Origin: Mycolicibacterium neoaurum
GTDB taxonomy: Bacteria > Actinomycetota > Actinomycetes > Mycobacteriales > Mycobacteriaceae
DNA length: 64,000 bases
Reading direction: 5' to 3'
NCBI RefSeq assembly: GCF_036946495.1
Contig: NZ_JAQIIX010000002.1
Coordinates: forward strand, 3,348,001-3,412,000
Positions 26,276-35,342 of the stretch are shown in pieces. The first letter of the stretch is position 1. Each line of letters starts with the position of its first letter. The translations under genes and the position numbers were made by a program. Below the pieces are notes generated by a model. That model had not been told where the DNA came from and did not search any database. It was given only the letters and a program-made list of their open reading frames with translations.

Positions 26276-26337
26276 CGCGAGCAGACTGGTATACCCCCAT
26301 TGTCTTCGCGATCCGGGGGTATAAGCGTCTGCTCGCG
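26276..26337. terminator. Bidirectional two-part hairpin between convergent genes
   Basis: An inverted repeat with two paired blocks: CGCGAGCAGAC (26276-26286) with GTCTGCTCGCG (26327-26337), and TATACCCCC (26290-26298) with GGGGGTATA (26315-26323), separated by a three-base internal mismatch. It fills the gap between the TIGR02569 gene and the convergent ATL gene, so it could end transcription from both sides. Confidence 0.7.
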
Positions 26338-26338
26338 G

Positions 26339-26635
26339 TCAGAAGTCGTGACGGTATTCGCGTAGCGACACCCGGCCGTCGACGGCCAACACACCCTCGG
26401 CGCGAAGCCGTTCCAACTGTCGGGTCGCCAGCTGCGGTGCAGGTCGTCCCGAGGCCGGAATCACCCGGTGCCACGGCAGATCCGAAGAATCGGTGCGCAT
26501 GATCCAGCCGACGATCCGCGGGCTCGACAGCCCTGCCTCGGCGGCGATGTCGCCGTAGGTGCTGACGCGTCCCGCCGGGATCCGGTCGACCAGTGCGCGC
26601 ACCAGTTCGACCTGATCCTCGGTGACCGCGGCCAT
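26339..26635 (-). CDS. Alkyltransferase-like protein (ATL), MGMT fold without the catalytic cysteine
   Basis: A 98-residue protein with the O6-alkylguanine-DNA alkyltransferase DNA-binding domain (VTEDQVELVRALVDRIPAGR, SSPRIVGWIMR). The active-site PCHRV of repair enzymes reads PWHRVIPASG here, with Trp replacing Cys, the hallmark of ATL proteins. These flag O6-alkylguanine for nucleotide excision repair rather than removing the alkyl group. ATG 26635 follows the lipV stop by one base, so the two are co-transcribed. UvrD-type helicase genes nearby share the repair theme. Confidence 0.88.
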   Translation of the reverse strand: MAAVTEDQVELVRALVDRIPAGRVSTYGDIAAEAGLSSPRIVGWIMRTDSSDLPWHRVIPASGRPAPQLATRQLERLRAEGVLAVDGRVSLREYRHDF

Positions 26636-26636
26636 C

Positions 26637-27428
26637 TCAGTCCAGGTGACCGCGGATGACGGCCGCTGTCTCGGCGGGCAGCGCCTGGGCAACCATGTGA
26701 TCGCAGTCCAGTTCGGTCAGGGTGAAGGCCTCGCCGACGGCGTCGCGCAGCGTGGCGATCAATTCGTCGGTCGCATACGGCGGGGTGGTGCGGGTGGCGC
26801 GGATCAACGTCGTCGGAGTTCCGCTGCGGGGCAACGGCACCGGACGGGTCAGCTCGCTCCAGTACGACATCGCCGCAGGCACGCTGATCCGCCAACCGAG
26901 ACGACCGTTGGGCAGGGTGATCAGGTGCTCGTCGAGTTCGCCCTCCAGCACGGCCGGATCACGCTCGGCGACCTCGCGCCAGGACCCGGAGAGCTTGTCG
27001 GCGCGGGCCTCCTCGCGGTCGGGATAATCGGGGGAGGAGAACATGGCATCGGCGATCTCGGCCATCCAGCGACCGTCCAGCGCGACGGCGGGGTCCAGCA
27101 GCACCAGCCCCCGCACCAGATCCGGGCGTGCCGCGGCGAGCGCCAGGGCCACCGCTCCACCGAACGAATGCCCCACTACCAGGATCGGACTACCGCCGTC
27201 GGCGTCCAGCAGTGCCGCCAGTGCCGCCACATTGGCCTCTATGGTCCACGGTGCGGCGTAGTCGGAGCGGCCGTGCCCGATCAGATCCGGTGCCAACACC
27301 GAGAACTCGGCAAGATGCTGGTTGGCGATCTCCTCATAGCGACGGCCGTGGCCGGTCAGGCCGTGGATGGCCAGGATCTGCGCCGGACCCGATGGGCCGA
27401 AGCGGTAGCTGTGCAGGGCTGCGGTCAC
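26637..27428 (-). CDS. lipV: Alpha/beta hydrolase LipV-like
   Basis: A 263-residue serine hydrolase. The nucleophile elbow is VVGHSFGGAVAL (about 91-102). The oxyanion region is LAIHGLTGHGRRY and the acid/base end includes TELDCDHMVAQ with the catalytic His. GTG 27428 is chosen as start (VTAALHSYRFGPSG). Lipase/esterase activity is known for the M. tuberculosis counterpart (Rv3203); the natural ester is unknown. It is divergent from adnA across 59 bases and one base before the ATL gene. Confidence 0.87.
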   Translation of the reverse strand: MTAALHSYRFGPSGPAQILAIHGLTGHGRRYEEIANQHLAEFSVLAPDLIGHGRSDYAAPWTIEANVAALAALLDADGGSPILVVGHSFGGAVALALAAARPDLVRGLVLLDPAVALDGRWMAEIADAMFSSPDYPDREEARADKLSGSWREVAERDPAVLEGELDEHLITLPNGRLGWRISVPAAMSYWSELTRPVPLPRSGTPTTLIRATRTTPPYATDELIATLRDAVGEAFTLTELDCDHMVAQALPAETAAVIRGHLD

Positions 27429-27487
27429 GGTTCGATCGTAGGCCCATGTCAGAGCCACTTGTCAGACCCCCGTGCTGTGATTCGGTC

Positions 27488-30400
27488 ATGTCCGCACCGC
27501 ACACCGAGCTCACCCCGGAGGCCCTGACCCGGTCGGGTCAGCGCGGCATGGTGCGCGTCCTCGGCGGCGCGGGTACCGGCAAGAGCAGCCTGCTCGTCGA
27601 CACCGCGGTCGCGCACATCACCGCCGGTACCGATCCGGAATCGGTTCTCTTGCTGACCGGTTCGGCCACGCTGGGCGCCTCGGCACGCGCCGCCGTCACC
27701 GCTGCGCTGTTGTCGGCCGGGGTACGTGGGGTGGTCCGTGAACCGCTGGTGCGCACGGTGCACTCCTATGCCTTCGCGGTGCTGCGGCTCGCCGCCCAGC
27801 GCACCGGTAGCCCTCCGCCGCGCCTCATCACCAGCGCCGAACAGGACGGCATCATCAGAGAGCTGCTCGCCGGCGACCTCGAAGATGGCGCGATGAACTG
27901 GCCGGTGGAGCTGCATCCCGCGCTGGGGACCGCCGGTTTCGCCACCGAACTGCGGGACCTGTTGGCGCGCTGCGCCGAACGCGGCGTGGATCCGCTGACC
28001 CTGCAGCGGTTGGGCCGGCTCTCCGGCCGGCCCGAATGGATCGCTGCCGGACGGTTCGCCGCGAGCTACGAGCAGGTGATGTTGCTGCGCTCGGCGGTCG
28101 GAATGGCCGCCCCGCAAGCGACGGTGCCGGCGCTGGGCGCAGCCGAGCTGGTGGGTGCGGCGCTCGACGCCTTCGCCGTCGATGCAGATCTGCTGGCCGC
28201 CGAACGGGCCAGGGTGCGGGTGTTGCTCGTCGATGACGCCCAACAGCTTGATCCGCAGGCCGCCTTGTTGGTTCGGGTGCTGGCCGCAGGTGCCGATCTC
28301 ACGGTGCTCGCCGGTGACCCGAACCAGGCGGTGTTCGGGTACCGCGGTGCCGATCCGGCGTTGTTGCGACTGGACACTCCGGTCGTGGAATTGACCGAGT
28401 CACGGCGCTGCCCTTCGGCGGTGGCCGAGGCGATCACCGCCGTGGCGGCCCGGCTGCCGGGAGCGGACCGTCCTCGCGCGTTCACCGGTGCACCGGAACG
28501 CACCGGATCGGTGGCGGTCCGGATCGCCGCGTCGCCGCACGCCGAGGCCACCCTGATCGCCGACGCACTGCGCCGGGCGCATCTGGTCGACGGTGTGCCG
28601 TGGTCCCAGATGGCCGTCATCGTGCGTTCCGTGCCGCGGGTGGGGGCGGGTATCGGTCGCGCACTGGTCGCCGCGGGTGTCCCGGTCGATTTACCGGCCG
28701 CCGAGACCGCTCTGGCTCAGCAGCCGGCGGTGCGGGCACTGTTGACGGTGCTGGAGGCCACCGCGGGCTCGCTCACCGGTCCGGCGGCACTGGAACTGGT
28801 GACCGGACCGATCGGCCGGGTCGATCCGGTCTCGCTGCGCCAATTGCGTCGGGGGCTGCGCCGCATCATGGGCCACCAGCGCGAATTCGGCGAGTTGCTG
28901 GTGGCCGCGCTGCACCGGATTCCGGAGGGTCTGCCCACGGAGTTGGGCCACAGCCTGGCTCGGGTGCAATCGGTGTTGCGCGCGGCCCGCGGCAGCCATC
29001 GTGGCGGAATGGATCCGCGGAACACGTTGTGGCAGGCCTGGAGTCGCAGTGGCCTGCAACGGCGCTGGGTCACCATCGCCGACCGCGGCGGTCCGGGCGC
29101 CGCCGTCGCCGAACGAGATCTGGCCGCGGTGACGGTCTTGTTCGACATCGCCGATCAGTACGTGTCGACCACCACCGGAGCCACCCTGGCCGGTCTGGTC
29201 GCCCATGTCGGCACGCTGACGTTGCCCGCCGCGTCGGCGTCGACCGCCCGGACCGATGCGGTGACGGTGTGCACGCCGCACGCCGGGTTGGACCGGGAGT
29301 GGGATGTCGTGGTGCTCGCCGGTGTGCAGGAAGGGTTGTGGCCCAACACCGTTCCGCGCGGCGGAGTGCTCAGCACGGGTCGGCTGATCGATGTGCTCGA
29401 CGGCGTCGCCGATGCCGACGGTGAGCGGACCGCTCGGTTGTCCGCCCGTGCCCCGCTGCTGGCCGAGGAACGCCGCCTACTCATCGCGGCGATGGGCCGC
29501 ACCCGCGATCGTCTGCTCGTGACGGCCGTCGACAGCGAGACCGGCGATGCCGCGATGCTGCCGTCGCCGTTTTGCACCGAACTCGCTGCTCTGGTCACAG
29601 AGGAGCGGGATGCCGGCATTGCGCCTGTGCCGATCCCGGCTCCCCGGGTGTTGACCCCGTCGGCGCTGGTCGGTCGCCTACGGTCGGTGGTGTGCGCTCC
29701 CGAAGGTGAGGTCGACGAGGACACCCGCGCATGCGCGGCAACACAATTGGCCCGGCTGGCTGCGGCGGGGGTGGCCGGCGCTGACCCGGCGCAATGGCAC
29801 AACCGCGCGGCCGCGTCGACCAGCGAGCCGCTGTGGTCGGACGAGGACCACATCAGCACACTGTCCCCGTCGACGCTGCAGACCTTGGTGGACTGCCCGT
29901 TGCGCTGGCTGCTGGAGCGCCATGGTGGCTCCGACAGCCGCGATGTCCGCTCCGCGGTCGGCACGCTCGTACACGCCCTGGTGGCCGATCCCGGGAAGAC
30001 CGAGAACCAGCTGCTGGCCGAGCTGGAGAGCATTTGGTCGGCGCTGCCGTATGAGTCGCAGTGGTACGCCGACAACGAGTTGGCCCGGCACGGTGCCATG
30101 CTGTCGACGTTCGTGCAGTGGCGGGAGCTGACCCGTCGGCAGTACACCGAGGTCGGCACCGAGGTCGAGGTCGAGGGCATGGTGGCGCCGGGGGTTCGGG
30201 TGCGCGGCCGCATCGACCGGCTGGAACGCGATAACGCCGACCGGCTGGTGATCGTCGACGTCAAGACCGGCAAGAGTCCGGTCACCAAGGATGATGCGCA
30301 GCGGCACGCTCAGTTGGCGATGTACCAGCTGGCGGTTGCCGAAGGCGTGCTCGGTGACGGCGAGGAACCCGGTGGCGGCCTGCTGGTGTATCCGGCCAAG

Positions 30401-30589
30401 GCCGGTGCCGGCGGGGCCACCGAGCGCCATCAGGATGCCCTCACCCCGGCCGCGGCACAGCAGTGGCGCGAGACCGTCGTCGAGGCTGCCGGTGCGATGC
30501 AGGGGCCCGACTTCGTGGCCCGGGTGAACGATGGGTGCGCGCACTGCCCGGTACGGTCCATGTGCCCCGCACAGGAGAACCGCTCATGA
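27488..30589 (+). CDS. adnA: AdnA, subunit of the AdnAB double-strand-break helicase-nuclease
   Basis: A 1033-residue protein starting at ATG 27488 (MSAPHTELTPEALTRSGQRG). The UvrD-like motor has Walker A GGAGTGKSSLL at about 25-35, VLLVDDAQQLDPQ as motif II, and GDPNQAVFGYRG as motif III. The C-terminal RecB-type nuclease holds LVIVDVKTGKSPV near residue 922. Four cysteines (one in CPLRWLLERHGG, three in CAHCPVRSMCP) match an Fe-S cluster nuclease. AdnAB resects broken DNA ends in mycobacteria in place of a classic RecBCD for that role. Its last bases overlap adnB as ATGA, fixing subunit stoichiometry. Confidence 0.93.
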   Translation: MSAPHTELTPEALTRSGQRGMVRVLGGAGTGKSSLLVDTAVAHITAGTDPESVLLLTGSATLGASARAAVTAALLSAGVRGVVREPLVRTVHSYAFAVLRLAAQRTGSPPPRLITSAEQDGIIRELLAGDLEDGAMNWPVELHPALGTAGFATELRDLLARCAERGVDPLTLQRLGRLSGRPEWIAAGRFAASYEQVMLLRSAVGMAAPQATVPALGAAELVGAALDAFAVDADLLAAERARVRVLLVDDAQQLDPQAALLVRVLAAGADLTVLAGDPNQAVFGYRGADPALLRLDTPVVELTESRRCPSAVAEAITAVAARLPGADRPRAFTGAPERTGSVAVRIAASPHAEATLIADALRRAHLVDGVPWSQMAVIVRSVPRVGAGIGRALVAAGVPVDLPAAETALAQQPAVRALLTVLEATAGSLTGPAALELVTGPIGRVDPVSLRQLRRGLRRIMGHQREFGELLVAALHRIPEGLPTELGHSLARVQSVLRAARGSHRGGMDPRNTLWQAWSRSGLQRRWVTIADRGGPGAAVAERDLAAVTVLFDIADQYVSTTTGATLAGLVAHVGTLTLPAASASTARTDAVTVCTPHAGLDREWDVVVLAGVQEGLWPNTVPRGGVLSTGRLIDVLDGVADADGERTARLSARAPLLAEERRLLIAAMGRTRDRLLVTAVDSETGDAAMLPSPFCTELAALVTEERDAGIAPVPIPAPRVLTPSALVGRLRSVVCAPEGEVDEDTRACAATQLARLAAAGVAGADPAQWHNRAAASTSEPLWSDEDHISTLSPSTLQTLVDCPLRWLLERHGGSDSRDVRSAVGTLVHALVADPGKTENQLLAELESIWSALPYESQWYADNELARHGAMLSTFVQWRELTRRQYTEVGTEVEVEGMVAPGVRVRGRIDRLERDNADRLVIVDVKTGKSPVTKDDAQRHAQLAMYQLAVAEGVLGDGEEPGGGLLVYPAKAGAGGATERHQDALTPAAAQQWRETVVEAAGAMQGPDFVARVNDGCAHCPVRSMCPAQENRS

Positions 30590-33500
30590 CCCCGTCCCCG
30601 ACAACCCTGCACAGCCCCGCCGAACTGGCCGAGGCGCTCGGACTGTTCACCCCCACCCCGGAGCAGGCCGCAGTGATCGCCGCCCCGCCGGGCCCGGTGG
30701 TGGTCATCGCCGGGGCGGGTGCCGGCAAGACCGAGACCATGGCCGCGCGGGTGGTGTGGCTGGTCGCCAACGGGTACGCCCGACCTGAACAGGTGCTCGG
30801 TCTGACCTTCACCCGCAAGGCCGCCGGGCAGCTGCTGCGGCGGGTTCGGACGCGGCTGGCCCGGTTGGCCGGCACCGGACTGGGCCGCGACATCCGCACC
30901 GACGAGCCGCCCACCATCAGCACCTATCACGCCTTCGCGGGCAACCTGCTGCGCGAGCACGGGCTGCTGCTCCCGATCGAGCCGGACACCCGGTTGATCG
31001 GCGAAACCGAGCTGTGGCAGTTGGCTTTTCGCGTGGTGTGTGAGCATCCCAGGGTGCTCGACACCGAGAAGACGCCGGCGGCGATCACCGCTCTGGTGCT
31101 GCGACTGTCCGGGGCGCTGTCCGAGCATCTGGTCGACACGGCGGCACTGCGCGATACGCACGTCGAACTCGAACGGCTGATCCACCACCTGCCCGCCGGC
31201 CCGAACCAGCGTGGCGGTCCCGCTCAATGGCTGCTGAAGCTGCTGGCCACCCAGACCGAACGCACCGACCTCATCGAGCTCATCGACGAGTTGCATCGGC
31301 GGATGCGCGCGGAGCGGGTCATGGACTTCGGCGCGCAGATGTCGGCCGCGGCCCGGTTGGCGGCCGCCGCCCCACAAGTGGGAGCCGAACTGCGGCAACG
31401 CTATCGGGTGGTGTTGCTCGACGAGTATCAGGACACCGGCCACGCTCAGCGCATCGCGCTGTCGGCGCTGTTCGGCGGGGGTGTGGACGACGGTCTCGCG
31501 CTCACCGCGGTCGGCGATCCGATTCAATCGATCTACGGATGGCGCGGTGCGTCGGCGGCGAACCTGCCCCGGTTCACGACCGATTTCCCGTACTCCGACG
31601 GAACGCCGGCGCCGACGCTGGAACTGCGCACCAGCTGGCGCAATCCCGCCGAGGCCCTGCACCTGGCGAACGCGGTATCCGAGCAGGCCCGGCGACGATC
31701 GGTCAGTGTGCGTGAGCTGCTGCCGCGGCCCGACGCCACCCCGGGGACGGTGCGGGCCGCCCTGCTCGATGACGTGGTGACCGAACGGGACTGGGTCGCC
31801 GATCAGATCGCGGCGCGCTACCTGGCCGCCGAGAACCCACCCACGGCGGCGGTCCTGGTGCGTCGCAACGCCGATGCCGCACCGATGGCCGAGGCCCTGG
31901 CCACTCGTGGCGTGCCGGTGGAAGTGGTAGGGCTCGCGGGATTGCTTTCCATACCAGAGGTCGCCGATGTCGTGGCGATGCTGCGGCTGGTGGTCGATCC
32001 CACCGGCGGTCCGGCGGCGATGCGGGTGCTGACCGGTCCGCGCTGGCGGCTCGGGGCGCGCGACATCACCGCGTTGTGGCAGCGCGCCACCGAACTCGAC
32101 GAGCCGGCTCCCGGCGAGCACGGCACCGTGGCGCGGATCGTCGCCCAGGCCGCCCCCGACGCCGACACCGCCTGCCTGGCCGATGCCATCTGCGATCCCG
32201 GCCCCGAGGAACGGTACTCACCCGTGGGGTATGCGCGCATCGTCGCGCTAGGCCGAGAACTCACCGTCCTGCGTTCACATCTGGGTTATCCGTTGCCGGA
32301 GCTGGTGGCCGAGATCCGGCGGGTGCTCGGTGTCGATGCCGAGGCCAGAGCGGCCCGCCCGGCGTCGGCAGGGTGGGGTGGCACCGAACACCTGGACGCC
32401 TTCGGTGATGTGGTGGCGGAGTTCGCCGAGCGCTCCGACGGCTCACCGGCCGGTCTGCTGGCCTATCTCGACGTGGCTGCCGATGTCGAGAACGGCCTGG
32501 CGCCGGCCGAGGTGAGCGTCGCCGCCGACCGGGTGCAGATCCTCACCGTGCACGCAGCCAAGGGCCTGGAGTGGGAGATCGTCGCGGTGCCGCACCTGAG
32601 TGGACGGATCTTCCCGTCGACCGCGATGGCGCGGACCTGGCTCTCCGATGCCGGCGAGCTGCCGCCGCTGCTGCGGGGCGATCGGGCCACGCTGTCCGAA
32701 CACGGCGTGCCGGTTCTCGACACCAGCGACGTGAACGACCGTAAAGCGCTGTCGGACAAGATCGCGCAGCACAAGGATGTCCTGGCCGTGCGGCGCGGTG
32801 ACGAGGAGCGTCGACTTCTGTATGTGGCGTTGACCCGCTCCGAGGACACCCTGCTGTTGTCGGGACATCACTGGGGCCCCACCGAGTCCAAACCTCGTGG
32901 CCCGTCGGAGTTCCTGGTCGAGCTCAAGGCGATCATCGAGAAGTCGGGCTGCGGTGCCATCGAGCGATGGGATCCAGAGCCCGCCGACGGTGAGCCGAAT
33001 CCGTTGCGAGGCAACACGGTCGAAGCGGTGTGGCCTGTCGAGGGGTCGCGCGTGCACGATGTCGAGCGCGGTGCGGCGCTGGTCGAGCACGCCGCCGAAC
33101 AGACGCAATCCGGGACCGACCCCGAGGATTGGGCGGCCGATGTGGACGCCCTGCTCGCCGAACGTGAACGGACGGCGGCCGCGGCGCCCGTGCCGCTGCC
33201 GGGGCAGCTCTCGGTCAGCACCCTCGTCGATCTCGGCAAGGATCGTGCCGCGGCGCTGAGCCGGCTGCGCCGTAGACTGCCATCGCGTCCGGACCCACAT
33301 GCGTTACTGGGTACCGCTTTTCACGAGTGGGTGCAGCGTTATTTCCATGCCGAGCGGTTGTTCGACCTCGATGATCTGCCCGGAGCTGTCGACGGTGATG
33401 CGGGGCGTGCGCATGCCGAGGAGCTCGCCGAGCTGCAGACCGCGTTCGCTTCGTCACCATGGGCGGGGCGCACCCCAGTCGATGTCGAGGTTCCGTTCGA

Positions 33501-33828
33501 CATGCTGCTGGGCACCGACGGTGCCGGCGAGCCGACGGTGGTGCGCGGCCGGATCGACGCCGTGTTCGCCGAATCCGACGGCGGCGTGATCGTGGTGGAC
33601 TGGAAGACCGGCGACCCACCGTCCACGCCGGAAGCACGTGAACATGCCGCCATCCAGCTCGCGGTGTACCGGTTGGCGTGGGCCGGGCTGCACGACTGCC
33701 CGGTCGATGCTGTCCGCGCGGCCTTCCACTACGTCCGCAGCGGGGTCACCGTCATCCCCGACGAACTACCCGACGCCGAGGACCTCGCGGCGCTGCTGGC
33801 CGACGCCAGGGCTCAGGAGTTGCGATAG
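30586..33828 (+). CDS. adnB: AdnB, subunit of the AdnAB double-strand-break helicase-nuclease
   Basis: A 1080-residue UvrD-type motor fused to a RecB-like nuclease. ATG 30586 (MTPSPTTLHSPAELAEALG) overlaps the adnA stop. Walker A is IAGAGAGKTETMAARVV near 45, motif II VVLLDEYQDTGHAQRI, motif III VGDPIQSIYGWRG, motif V-VI LTVHAAKGLEWEIV and RRLLYVALTRSED. The nuclease motif VIVVDWKTGDPP lies near residue 1000, close to the catalytic Asp1014 known from M. smegmatis AdnB (recalled). AdnB is the main translocating motor. The end overlaps the convergent DoxX-like gene by 16 bases. Confidence 0.94.
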   Translation: MTPSPTTLHSPAELAEALGLFTPTPEQAAVIAAPPGPVVVIAGAGAGKTETMAARVVWLVANGYARPEQVLGLTFTRKAAGQLLRRVRTRLARLAGTGLGRDIRTDEPPTISTYHAFAGNLLREHGLLLPIEPDTRLIGETELWQLAFRVVCEHPRVLDTEKTPAAITALVLRLSGALSEHLVDTAALRDTHVELERLIHHLPAGPNQRGGPAQWLLKLLATQTERTDLIELIDELHRRMRAERVMDFGAQMSAAARLAAAAPQVGAELRQRYRVVLLDEYQDTGHAQRIALSALFGGGVDDGLALTAVGDPIQSIYGWRGASAANLPRFTTDFPYSDGTPAPTLELRTSWRNPAEALHLANAVSEQARRRSVSVRELLPRPDATPGTVRAALLDDVVTERDWVADQIAARYLAAENPPTAAVLVRRNADAAPMAEALATRGVPVEVVGLAGLLSIPEVADVVAMLRLVVDPTGGPAAMRVLTGPRWRLGARDITALWQRATELDEPAPGEHGTVARIVAQAAPDADTACLADAICDPGPEERYSPVGYARIVALGRELTVLRSHLGYPLPELVAEIRRVLGVDAEARAARPASAGWGGTEHLDAFGDVVAEFAERSDGSPAGLLAYLDVAADVENGLAPAEVSVAADRVQILTVHAAKGLEWEIVAVPHLSGRIFPSTAMARTWLSDAGELPPLLRGDRATLSEHGVPVLDTSDVNDRKALSDKIAQHKDVLAVRRGDEERRLLYVALTRSEDTLLLSGHHWGPTESKPRGPSEFLVELKAIIEKSGCGAIERWDPEPADGEPNPLRGNTVEAVWPVEGSRVHDVERGAALVEHAAEQTQSGTDPEDWAADVDALLAERERTAAAAPVPLPGQLSVSTLVDLGKDRAAALSRLRRRLPSRPDPHALLGTAFHEWVQRYFHAERLFDLDDLPGAVDGDAGRAHAEELAELQTAFASSPWAGRTPVDVEVPFDMLLGTDGAGEPTVVRGRIDAVFAESDGGVIVVDWKTGDPPSTPEAREHAAIQLAVYRLAWAGLHDCPVDAVRAAFHYVRSGVTVIPDELPDAEDLAALLADARAQELR

Positions 33829-34208
33829 ATCTTGTAGGCCTGGGTGATCATCGGAATCTGCAGCGGCAGGCGTGCCCACGCGCCGATCCGCATCGGCAAC
33901 GGCTTTTCCTTCCACAACCGCACCATGTTGACGTTCGCCGGGAACACCCCGAGGAACAACGCGATGGCGGACAGCGCGCCGAGCCGGCGGGTCTTCGGCG
34001 CGATCAACATGCCGCCGACCGCGGCCTCGGCGACACCGGAGGCCAATGTGTAGAAGCGCGCTGAGCCGGGGAGTTCCTCGGGCACGACGGTGTCGAAGGG
34101 TTTCGGCGCCGCGAAATGCAGCACGCCCATCCCGACGAGCCACACGCCCATCTTGGTGGCGCGCGATGCTGTTGCCTGCTGCTCAACTCCGGTTACGGGG
34201 GTGGTCAT
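33813..34208 (-). CDS. DoxX-like small membrane protein
   Basis: A 131-residue membrane protein starting at ATG 34208 (MTTPVTGVEQQA). About four hydrophobic segments are visible (MGVWLVGMGVLHF, GVAEAAVGGMLIAP, LSAIALFLGVFPAN, RLPLQIPMITQ). The glycine-rich helices and NMVRLWKEKPLPMRIGAWARL match the DoxX/SURF4-like family. Some DoxX proteins partner with SodA and thiol systems in mycobacteria, but no such gene adjoins this copy. It is divergent from the ion-channel gene. Confidence 0.7.
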   Translation of the reverse strand: MTTPVTGVEQQATASRATKMGVWLVGMGVLHFAAPKPFDTVVPEELPGSARFYTLASGVAEAAVGGMLIAPKTRRLGALSAIALFLGVFPANVNMVRLWKEKPLPMRIGAWARLPLQIPMITQAYKIYRNS

Positions 34209-34250
34209 GGTTACATTGTGGCGTGCCCACCCCGTCCCGATCGGTGAATC

Positions 34251-35342
34251 GTGGCCAAAGGTAGATTGCGCCGGCGCTTGGCGGCGGTCAACCAGGACCT
34301 GACATCGCGACATGACGCCGACCTCGTCGACGTCCTGAGCATCCCGGAGAGGTTCGTCAGCCCCTGGCGGCGGATCTTCACGCGCGTGCTGCTGGCGCTG
34401 GGCGCCTTGTTCGCCGCCGTGCTGATCGTCTACATCGATCGGCACGGCTACCGCGATATCGAGTCGGCCCCCGACGCGAACGACCCGTTGTCCTTCCTGG
34501 ACTGCCTGTACTACGCGACGGTGTCACTGTCGACCACCGGCTATGGCGACATCACGCCGGTCACCCCGTCGGCTCGGCTGGTCAACGTCCTGGTGATCAC
34601 CCCGCTGCGGGTGGCATTCCTGATCGTGCTGATCGGAACCACGGTCGAAACCCTGACCAATCAGTCGCGCCAGGCGTTGAAGATCCAGCGATGGAGGAAA
34701 AGCGTGCGTAACCACACCGTCGTCGTCGGCTACGGCACCAAGGGCCGCACCGCGGTGGCCGCCATGATCGGCGATGACGTCGCCCCCGCCGACATCGTGG
34801 TGGTCGAGAGCGACCCGGTGGCCTTGGAGAAGGCCAAGAACGCCGGCCTGGTCACCGTCCGCGGCAATGCCCAGGACTCCGAGGTGCTGAGGCTGGCCAG
34901 CGTTCAGCACGCCAAATCGATCATCGTCGCCGCCAACCGGGACGACACCGCCGTACTGGTGACCCTCACCGCGCGCGAACTGAACCCGACCGCCACCATC
35001 ATCGCCGCGGTCCGCGAGGCCGAGAACCAGCATCTGCTCAAACAGTCCGGTGCAAACAGCACCGTCGTCACCTCCGAGACGGCGGGCCGGCTGCTGGGCC
35101 TGGCCACCCAGACCCCCAGCGTCGTGGAGATGATCGAGGACCTGCTGACCCCCGATGCCGGCTTCGCGATCGCCGAGCGTCAGGTCGAACCCAAGGAGGC
35201 CGGCGGCTCGCCGCGCCATCTCACCGACATCGTGCTCGGGGTGGTGCGCGGCGGTGACCTGCTTCGCGTCGACGACGAGCGCGTCGACGCGCTGGAACTG
35301 AGCGACCGACTGCTCTACGTCCGCTCGAACGAGGAACGGTAG
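34251..35342 (+). CDS. Two-helix potassium channel with RCK domain (Rv3200-like)
   Basis: A 363-residue Kch/MthK-type channel. Helix one (VLLALGALFAAVLIVYID, about 45-62), a pore loop with the selectivity filter TTGYGD (about 98-103), and a second helix (VLVITPLRVAFLIVLIGTTV). The cytosolic RCK/TrkA-N domain follows, NAD-type Rossmann GYGTKGRTAVAAMIG at about 160-174, then a TrkA-C-like end (IAERQVEPKEAGG). It should gate K+ flux in response to a nucleotide or Ca2+ ligand. It overlaps nudC by one base, suggesting a link between the channel and NAD(H) turnover (inference). Confidence 0.9.
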   Translation: MAKGRLRRRLAAVNQDLTSRHDADLVDVLSIPERFVSPWRRIFTRVLLALGALFAAVLIVYIDRHGYRDIESAPDANDPLSFLDCLYYATVSLSTTGYGDITPVTPSARLVNVLVITPLRVAFLIVLIGTTVETLTNQSRQALKIQRWRKSVRNHTVVVGYGTKGRTAVAAMIGDDVAPADIVVVESDPVALEKAKNAGLVTVRGNAQDSEVLRLASVQHAKSIIVAANRDDTAVLVTLTARELNPTATIIAAVREAENQHLLKQSGANSTVVTSETAGRLLGLATQTPSVVEMIEDLLTPDAGFAIAERQVEPKEAGGSPRHLTDIVLGVVRGGDLLRVDDERVDALELSDRLLYVRSNEER

